Assembly: GCA_031286555.1 (NCBI GenBank) | Contig: JAITUD010000181.1 | Coordinates: forward strand, 1 to 5,368 | Length of the DNA stretch: 5,368 bases | Direction of reading: 5' to 3' | From: Microbacterium sp. | GTDB lineage: Bacteria; Actinomycetota; Actinomycetes; Actinomycetales; Microbacteriaceae | Shown: positions 1 through 5,368 of the stretch, piece after piece | Position numbering within the stretch: position 1 is the first letter of the stretch | How the letters are laid out: every line of letters begins with the position of its first letter | Translations under genes and position numbers: made by a program | The notes under the pieces: generated by a model | Databases searched by the model: none | Seen by the model: only the letters and a program-made list of their open reading frames with translations | Told to the model about the DNA's origin: nothing

Positions 1-2276
1 AAGTACACCACAGGCACGCGCAGATATGCGGCGTTGAATGCGATCGACGAGTAGTCGGTGACCAGCGCGGCGGCGTGGATGATCATCTCGCGCACGTCGG
101 TGTCCTGGTACGAACGCAACTCGACGTGGCCGGGGACATCGAAGTCCCGGAGGTACGGCTTCATGTTCGGGTGCGGCATGAAGACCAGGCGCTTGCCCTG
201 GGCCTTCAGAGCCACGGCGAGTTCCTCGTTCCGCAGTAGGCCACTGATCGAACGGGCGTAGTTCGTCTCTTCGAAGCCCTCGACACGCGCGCGGTCATCG
301 GACGCGCCCTTCATCCCGCTCACCAGGTAGTCCCGCCAGGTCGGCATCACCAGCACCAGGTTGCGTTCGGCATCGGGCACCTCTGCGGCCCGTTCGAGCA
401 GAACATCGAACCTGGGCAGGCCGGTCAGGCGAACTTCCTTCGACCCGAACTTGAAGGGTGAGTCGCCGCTGATGTAGTCGTACTCGTCCTCCGTCGACGT
501 GACGAAGACCTGGATCGATTTCGCGTTCAACCATCCCGAGATGTCGCCCTTGATGACGCCGTGCTGCAGGAAGGTGAACACGTAGTCGGTGGGTACGTGT
601 TTGCGCGGCACCGCGTCGGTGATGAATCGGTCGGCGTGGCTGGATGCCAGGTGCGATGCGTTGTGCAGCAGGGCGCCGAAATCCGGAGAACCGTAGTCCA
701 CCAGGCGGGCGCCGCGGGCAGACATCCGATCCCAGTCCTTCGTGCCCTGACGCAGCACGAACCAGGAATTGATCTCCGGGTGGTTGTCCCGCATCCACCA
801 GTACATGTCCTCAGCGCTGTCGCCGGCGTCGACGTCGCGGTCGATGAACACCCACGCATTCGAGAATCGGCTCTTCTTGCGGGGATTCTTCATCGCCAGC
901 CGGCGCACTACGTTCATCGAGCCGTCGCGGGTGAAGCGGCGCTCCAGCGCAGCCTGCACACGCGCGGGTGTGATGCCGCGGGCACCGCGTTTCGGTGCGG
1001 CAGGGAAGGCGGGGCGGATCACAGGCGGAACCTCCATGATCACCTGCGGCTCACCATCGACGAGGATGCTGATGTCGGAATCGTCCGGTACCCACAGCGA
1101 GAACTGATGGATGATGGGTCTGCCTACATACTCGAGGCCGAGATTCTTCGTGAACCGCGCCTCAGCGGGCGCCCCGTTGATCCGCAACTCGAACGACGGT
1201 TGCGCACCCCGGTATCGGATGTGCACGTTCCGGAGGCCGCGCTTCGTGTCGCGGGCGCCCCAGTAGAGCGAGGCGATGCCGCTACCCGCCTTGATGAGCA
1301 GGAACGCCTCGCGCATCCACGGGGCGACCGACATGACGTCGAACGTCCGGATGCGCTCCGCATCGATCGTGTCGAGGAATCGCGGCAGGAGTTCGTCAAG
1401 GTCGTCGTACATCGATTCCGGGAAGGTGTACTTCCGGACCGACGCTCCCTGAGACGACCGCAGGATCCAGAACTGGTCGTACAGGAAGACGTTCTGCAGC
1501 CAGCGCGGGAGCTTCCGTCCTTCGGCCGCGAGGGCGTCGATGATCGGCAGGAAACCGAACCGGATCGTATCCGTGTACTTGCGGGCGTCAGCGCCGCTGG
1601 ACTGGATGGTCGAGGAGCTGTCGGAGCGCTGACGGTAGAAGTAGTCCATCCCGGCCCGGAAAGCCACCACCGGAGAGGGGAACTGCAGCAGATAGCGCGC
1701 GACGAAGTTGCCGTCCTCGAAACGGAGCCGCAGTTCCTGCGGGAATCGCAATTCAGCCCGCTCGACCACATCGCGCAGCACGAACGCGCTGGTGATGTGA
1801 GGCTGGATCCAGGACGGGTACTGGTTCAGGTCACGGATGCTGTCACCGTCGCGGAACCGGCCGGACAGGGCATGGTTGTCCTCGACCAGGTCTTCCGAAT
1901 CGTGCCACATCAGCAACCTCGCCGAGATGATCGACGGTCGCTCCGGCGCCGAGGCGGCCTCGTGCGCGATGCGGAAGTAGTCCTCGCCGAGCTTGTCATC
2001 AGGGTCGGGGAACGTGAGCCACGTGCCGGTCGCGAGCGGAAGCGCCGCGTTGCGCGCCGAGGCCTGCCCGCCGTTCTCCTTGCGAAGGACACGCACATTC
2101 GGATGCCGCGCGGCGAACGCCTCCGCCACCTCGGCGGTGTCGTCGGTCGAGCCGTCGTCGACGAGGATCACCTCGATGCGATCGAAACCGTACGTCTGGC
2201 GCTCCAGCGATGCGAAGTACTCCGGGAGGTACCGGGAGACGTTGTACATCGGCGAGATGACGGTGAACTCAGCCAA
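1..2276 (-). CDS. GT2 glycosyltransferase fused to CDP-glycerol/CDP-ribitol polyol-phosphate transferase (TagB/TagF family), C-terminus cut by window edge
   Basis: Predicted cytoplasmic or membrane-peripheral enzyme that builds a polyol-phosphate surface polymer. 758 residues are visible; the reading frame is open at base 1, so the C-terminus is missing. Residues 1-110 form a GT-A fold of family GT2: VISPMYN at 6-12, VDDGS at 39-43, NGGQASARN at 68-76, the metal/nucleotide-sugar site DPDD at 91-94, and a later FEDGNF at 187-191. Residues about 240-330 are a helical extension shared with the upstream gene, and about 345-415 look beta-rich. From about 470 a Glyphos_transf-type domain follows: SSHAD (545-549), QHG with H572, TGLPRFD (618-624), MPTWR (644-648), MPHP with H702, and TDYSS (740-744). 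The two histidines and TDYSS match conserved positions of TagF-like enzymes that transfer glycerol or ribitol phosphate from the CDP form. The start is TTG at 2276..2274, overlapping the upstream stop by 8 bases. The acceptor, sugar and polyol cannot be read from sequence; the neighbouring CDP-ribitol synthase favours ribitol. No transmembrane segment is evident. Confidence 0.93.
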   Translation of the reverse strand, partial: MAEFTVISPMYNVSRYLPEYFASLERQTYGFDRIEVILVDDGSTDDTAEVAEAFAARHPNVRVLRKENGGQASARNAALPLATGTWLTFPDPDDKLGEDYFRIAHEAASAPERPSIISARLLMWHDSEDLVEDNHALSGRFRDGDSIRDLNQYPSWIQPHITSAFVLRDVVERAELRFPQELRLRFEDGNFVARYLLQFPSPVVAFRAGMDYFYRQRSDSSSTIQSSGADARKYTDTIRFGFLPIIDALAAEGRKLPRWLQNVFLYDQFWILRSSQGASVRKYTFPESMYDDLDELLPRFLDTIDAERIRTFDVMSVAPWMREAFLLIKAGSGIASLYWGARDTKRGLRNVHIRYRGAQPSFELRINGAPAEARFTKNLGLEYVGRPIIHQFSLWVPDDSDISILVDGEPQVIMEVPPVIRPAFPAAPKRGARGITPARVQAALERRFTRDGSMNVVRRLAMKNPRKKSRFSNAWVFIDRDVDAGDSAEDMYWWMRDNHPEINSWFVLRQGTKDWDRMSARGARLVDYGSPDFGALLHNASHLASSHADRFITDAVPRKHVPTDYVFTFLQHGVIKGDISGWLNAKSIQVFVTSTEDEYDYISGDSPFKFGSKEVRLTGLPRFDVLLERAAEVPDAERNLVLVMPTWRDYLVSGMKGASDDRARVEGFEETNYARSISGLLRNEELAVALKAQGKRLVFMPHPNMKPYLRDFDVPGHVELRSYQDTDVREMIIHAAALVTDYSSIAFNAAYLRVPVVY

Positions 2277-4194
2277 GTCTCGCGTCCTTCCTCGTGGTGA
2301 ATCGTTCATCAACCCGCAGGCGCGCGATCACGGCGCCTGCGACTGTGTCGGGGGTGTTCGCTGGCACGATCAGCACGTCGTCCGCAGGCAGGCCGATCGC
2401 GCTCAGCATCGCGACGTCCGCCTCAACGGGAGTGATCACCAGGTCAGGCGCGAACCGGCGAATCGCCAGCGCATCCGCCGTGCTGAGGCCGCCCTCGGTC
2501 ACGAGCGCGCGAAGGCCGCGCAGTCGGGCGCGGAGCGACGGGCGCCCGGTCGGCTGCAGGGCCACCAGAACGCGAGCTCGCGCTCGGGCGACACGGTGCG
2601 CGACCGAGCCGAAGAGCAACGCACCGTCGACGGCGGCGCCGCCCTTCGGACTCACCTGCCTCACGGGTGAGAACGAGCTCAGGCTCGCGAAGAGAGCAGC
2701 AGAGCGCTCGACCCCCTCGGCGTGATGCTCGACGAGCACCTCGCGCCCGGGGCGGAACAGCCGACCGATCATGGCGTCCTTCGACCACAGCCCACGACGC
2801 CGCATCTCCGCGCGGAGGGCACGTCGATCGGCGACCGAATCGGCCCAAGGCCTGGTCCGCCGCACGTAGACCTCGCCCTGCTCGCCAGGGATCGACAGAG
2901 CACGTTCCCCGGCCATCCGCCGCCGATGCCGGTCCTGTGTCTGCACCAGCGACTCACCCGGACGCGGCCACATGATCTTGCGGCTGGACACCCGGCGGAC
3001 GCGACGATCCGCGCGCAGCCGCGTCGCGACCAGCGCCCGCTGCCCGAAGACATCGGGGCGCCAGACCAGAAGCCGCCGCACCGGAGCATCCGCCGTGAAC
3101 ACGGGCGCAGGATCGGCGGAGTAGGCGATCACGTCGGCGGTGCGGCGCCATGCTCGTGGCATCGTGCCGTAGGCGAGCGCCCAGTCCCAGAGCGGTCGCC
3201 CTGTGAGCGCGAGGATGATCAGCCGTGACTCGAGCGGCAGCGCGCTCGCGTCGTAGCGCAGCAGACGATCCTCGCTCACGTGCCGCAGGCACGCCTTCAG
3301 CCCCGCCAGCGTCTCGGCGCGCTGCGCCTCGTCGAGGTTCTCCGCATAGCGCTGCGGGTCGAGCTGCACCGGCAGCAGCCACTGCATCTCGTACAGCAGC
3401 ACGGACTGCAGCCAGCTCGGCACACCGCCGCTCGTTGCGGCCTTCTCGAGCAGCGGGGCGTAGCCCTCCCGGAACCGCACCGTGTAGGTGCTGGGATCCG
3501 ATCGATAACGGTCGACCGCCGATGTGCGCGCGGTGCGCTTCCGATAGCCGTAGCGCGCGTCGGCGACGAAGCCGGCCATCGGTGCACGTCCCAGGCTCAA
3601 CAGGTACTCCGCGACGAACAGCGCGTCCTCCGAAGCGTGCAGACCCGTGCGGAAGCGTGCCCCGGACGCCCGCACCGCGGCGCTGGGGAAGGCCACCGAA
3701 GCGGCATTCATCACGAACACGTCGTCGGCCAGCTCGGCGACCCGGTTGCCGCCCGCGAAGCGGAAGCGCAGGGGGTGGTTGTCGCGCAGCCGGTGATCGG
3801 GCTCCTGCATGCGCAGCAGGTTCGTCGCGGCGACATCGATGTCGGGATGATCGCCGATGAAGGCCAGCAGCGCTTCGAAGTAGCCGGGGGCCACCACATC
3901 GTCGGGATCGAGGAAGAGGATCCACTCGCGGGCCGCCTCGTCGAGCCCGGTGTTCCGTGCTGCGCTCACGCCGCGGTTCTCGGTGCGGATGAGGCGGGCA
4001 CCCGGATGCACGTCCGATATCCACGCCGCGATGAGTTCGGCGCTCGAGTCCTCCGAGCCGTCATCGATGAAGATGAGGTCCGTCGGCAGCGCCGTCCGCT
4101 GCGAATCGAGCGAGCTGAGGAACTCAGGCAGGTACTCAGCGACATCATGCACGGGCACGATGACGCTGATTGCGTCCGGGGAGAGCGTGCTCAC
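2269..4194 (-). CDS. GT2 family glycosyltransferase with an unassigned C-terminal half
   Basis: A complete 641-aa protein starting at GTG (4194..4192), four bases after the stop of the upstream gene. A possible AAGGGG ribosome binding site lies 12 bases upstream of the GTG (4207-4212), rather far, so re-initiation after the upstream stop is plausible. The N-terminal GT-A domain of family GT2 shows VIVPVHD (11-17), FIDDGS (42-47), ENRGVSAARN (72-81), LDPDD (95-99) and SEDALF (188-193). It should transfer a sugar from a nucleotide-sugar donor; donor and acceptor are unknown. Residues up to about 332 align by eye with the downstream fused enzyme (for example PSWLQSVLLYE against PRWLQNVFLYD). The rest, about 370-641, is Arg-rich and lacks the QHG, PHP and TDYSS motifs of that neighbour. 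Residues about 582-612 (APDLVITPVEAD and following) loosely recall the end of the N-terminal half of a GT-B glycosyltransferase; this is only a resemblance. No signal peptide or membrane segment is seen. It is likely part of teichoic-acid-like polymer glycosylation or assembly. Confidence 0.92.
   Translation of the reverse strand: MSTLSPDAISVIVPVHDVAEYLPEFLSSLDSQRTALPTDLIFIDDGSEDSSAELIAAWISDVHPGARLIRTENRGVSAARNTGLDEAAREWILFLDPDDVVAPGYFEALLAFIGDHPDIDVAATNLLRMQEPDHRLRDNHPLRFRFAGGNRVAELADDVFVMNAASVAFPSAAVRASGARFRTGLHASEDALFVAEYLLSLGRAPMAGFVADARYGYRKRTARTSAVDRYRSDPSTYTVRFREGYAPLLEKAATSGGVPSWLQSVLLYEMQWLLPVQLDPQRYAENLDEAQRAETLAGLKACLRHVSEDRLLRYDASALPLESRLIILALTGRPLWDWALAYGTMPRAWRRTADVIAYSADPAPVFTADAPVRRLLVWRPDVFGQRALVATRLRADRRVRRVSSRKIMWPRPGESLVQTQDRHRRRMAGERALSIPGEQGEVYVRRTRPWADSVADRRALRAEMRRRGLWSKDAMIGRLFRPGREVLVEHHAEGVERSAALFASLSSFSPVRQVSPKGGAAVDGALLFGSVAHRVARARARVLVALQPTGRPSLRARLRGLRALVTEGGLSTADALAIRRFAPDLVITPVEADVAMLSAIGLPADDVLIVPANTPDTVAGAVIARLRVDERFTTRKDARLG
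2285..2293 (-). promoter_or_regulatory. Ribosome binding site deciding the TTG start of the GT2/polyol-phosphate transferase gene
   Basis: On the minus strand this reads GAGGAAGGA, a strong Shine-Dalgarno match, followed by 8 bases and then TTG (2276..2274). It lies inside the last codons of the upstream glycosyltransferase gene. The next in-frame ATG, at 2249..2247, would remove the first nine residues, including the beta strand that opens the GT-A fold (EFTVISP), so the TTG is preferred. The 8-base stop/start overlap implies translational coupling of the two genes. Confidence 0.75.
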
Positions 4195-4198
4195 GGAA

Positions 4199-5368
4199 TC
4201 AGGACGCCCCTTGTGCGGCTTCCTCGACGCGCACGGCGACGATCTGACCCGTGAGACCGCTGTCGAGGACCTGCAGGCTGACGGCGGCGACCTTCTCGGG
4301 CGCGAGCAGCGAGCCCTCCGGCTCGTCGCCGAAGGCCTGGGTCCGCATCGGTGTGCGCGTGCGCTGCGGGTTGATGCAGTTGATCTGCACGCCGTCCTCG
4401 GCCCACTCCTCGGCGAGAGCCTGGGTGAGGTTGACGACGGCGGCCTTGCTGGCTGAGTAGATGCCGTAGTTGGCGCGGCCGCGCGTGTGCGAGCTCGATG
4501 TGAACAGCAGCACCTGGCCGCCGGTCTCCTTGAGGTACTTGTGGGCGGCTCGGGAGACGATCACGGGTGCGGTGAAGTTCGTCTCGATGCTCGACTCGAT
4601 GTGCTTGACCTTGGTCTTCGTCAGCGGACCCATGCGCAGCACGCCGGCCGACATCACGACGGCATCGATGCGCCCGGATGCCTCGTGAGCCTGCTTCAGG
4701 GCCTTCTTGACCTGACCGCGGGAGCGGACGTCGGTCCCGGTCGTCGAGCGACTGAACTGGTGCACGCTCGCCCCGGCCTGCTCAGCCAGCTCGACGATGC
4801 TCTCGCCGATGCCGTAGCTGCCGCCGAAGACGACGACGACCTTGCCCTCGAAGTCGGGGAGCGGGGCATCCGCCGTCAGACTCGCGGACTGCAGCTGGAA
4901 GATCTTGTCGGCGATGTGCACGTCGATCGGCTCGGTGACCTTCATGTTTTCGGCAGTGCCGTCGACGACGAAGATCGGTGTCTCGGGCAGGTACGTGAAG
5001 ACCACACCGCAGTCGTCGGTCGCGTGGAACGTCTTGTCCTTGCTCGCGAGCTCGTACGCCTTGCGGATGGTGCCGAGGCGGAACGCCTGCGGCGTCTGGC
5101 CGCGGCGCAGAGTCGCGCGGTTCGGGATGCCGGTGATGTGCGATGCCGAGTCGACCTGGATGATCGTGTCGGCTGAGGGAATCGCCGTGTCGACGGCCTC
5201 GTAGTGGTCGAGGGCTTCGACGCACTCCGCCAGGATGCGGTCGTCGACGAAGGGGCGCACAGCGTCGTGGAACAGCACCTTCGTGTCAGGGTCGTCACCG
5301 AGCGCGGCCAGTGCCGCCTGGGTCGAGTCGTTTCGGGTGTCGCCGCCGGGGATGATGCGTGTGAGCTT
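4199..5368 (-). CDS. Bifunctional ribitol-5-phosphate cytidylyltransferase / SDR reductase (Bcs1/Acs1-like, CDP-ribitol synthesis), N-terminus cut by window edge
   Basis: The frame is open from the right edge (5368) to TGA at 4201..4199, giving 389 visible residues. Bcs1-type proteins are about 470 aa, so roughly 80 residues are missing, including the glycine-rich nucleotide-binding loop. The GTG at 5278 is internal: before it the frame already reads IPGGDTRNDST, the IspD/TarI-type GG..R..S motif. The cytidylyltransferase part continues with FHDAVRPFVDD (33-43), GQTPQAF (90-96), TDDCG (117-121) and ENMKVTEPIDV (140-150). The short-chain dehydrogenase part begins near 173 with the NAD(P)-binding GGSYGIG (182-188), MSAG (239-242, in place of the usual NAG), N264, S291 and YSASK with Y304 and K308, a complete N-S-Y-K catalytic set. 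By family, the reductase half converts ribulose 5-phosphate to ribitol 5-phosphate and the transferase half couples it to CTP, giving CDP-ribitol. The neighbouring TagF-like gene would use that product. Another polyol substrate cannot be excluded. Confidence 0.93.
   Translation of the reverse strand, partial: KLTRIIPGGDTRNDSTQAALAALGDDPDTKVLFHDAVRPFVDDRILAECVEALDHYEAVDTAIPSADTIIQVDSASHITGIPNRATLRRGQTPQAFRLGTIRKAYELASKDKTFHATDDCGVVFTYLPETPIFVVDGTAENMKVTEPIDVHIADKIFQLQSASLTADAPLPDFEGKVVVVFGGSYGIGESIVELAEQAGASVHQFSRSTTGTDVRSRGQVKKALKQAHEASGRIDAVVMSAGVLRMGPLTKTKVKHIESSIETNFTAPVIVSRAAHKYLKETGGQVLLFTSSSHTRGRANYGIYSASKAAVVNLTQALAEEWAEDGVQINCINPQRTRTPMRTQAFGDEPEGSLLAPEKVAAVSLQVLDSGLTGQIVAVRVEEAAQGAS

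Noticed and set aside
561..2300. A long plus-strand open frame of 579 codons antisense to the fused transferase gene.
   Set aside because: The translation is rich in Arg, Val, Asp and His with no recognisable motif, and it lies opposite a gene whose conserved motifs run throughout. Long antisense open frames are expected in high-GC coding DNA.
2954..4024. A minus-strand frame of 356 codons inside the glycosyltransferase gene.
   Set aside because: It is another frame of the same strand and is dominated by Arg, Ala, Gly and Pro; the overlapping frame has clear GT2 motifs.
4195..4198. A possible promoter or terminator between the reductase gene and the glycosyltransferase gene.
   Set aside because: The gap is only four bases, with no hairpin or T-run; the genes are most likely co-transcribed.
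3280..4254. A plus-strand open frame of 324 codons antisense to the 641-aa glycosyltransferase gene.
   Set aside because: Same low-information composition (Arg, His, Gln, Val, Glu) and no motif; it crosses the junction of two well-supported minus-strand genes. Treated as a shadow.
5276..5278. GTG as the start of the cytidylyltransferase/reductase gene.
   Set aside because: The frame continues upstream to the window edge with the conserved GG..R..S motif of cytidylyltransferases, so this valine codon is internal and the true start is outside the window.

Overview
The window is a high-GC, densely coded stretch, with GC-rich third codon positions and GTG/TTG starts in use. This suggests an actinobacterium, and the gene content and codon style would fit Microbacteriaceae, though the genus is an inference. 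Every gene I can support lies on the minus strand, so the locus reads from the right edge of the window (5368) to the left edge (1). No RNA gene, mobile element, CRISPR array, promoter or terminator could be recognised.

Layout in the direction of transcription: (1) 5368..4199 holds the C-terminal 389 residues of a bifunctional cytidylyltransferase/short-chain dehydrogenase of the Bcs1/Acs1 type, predicted to make CDP-ribitol from ribulose 5-phosphate; its start lies outside the window. (2) 4194..2269, four bases later, encodes a 641-aa protein with an N-terminal GT2 (GT-A) glycosyltransferase domain and a C-terminal half I cannot assign firmly. (3) 2276..1, overlapping gene 2 by 8 bases, encodes at least 758 residues: a GT2 domain, a beta-rich linker and a TagB/TagF-type CDP-glycerol/ribitol phosphotransferase domain. 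It runs off the left edge shortly after its conserved TDYSS motif.

Together these look like the core of a cell-surface polyol-phosphate polymer operon (wall teichoic acid or a teichoic-acid-like capsule). Gene 1 would supply the activated polyol (CDP-ribitol). Gene 3 would transfer the polyol phosphate and probably a sugar. Gene 2 would add another sugar. The two glycosyltransferase proteins resemble each other over roughly their first 330 residues, so they probably arose by duplication and then diverged in their C-terminal halves. Gene 3 has no conventional ATG start: the best start is a TTG inside the end of gene 2, preceded by a strong Shine-Dalgarno sequence. That start is needed to keep the first beta strand of the GT-A fold.
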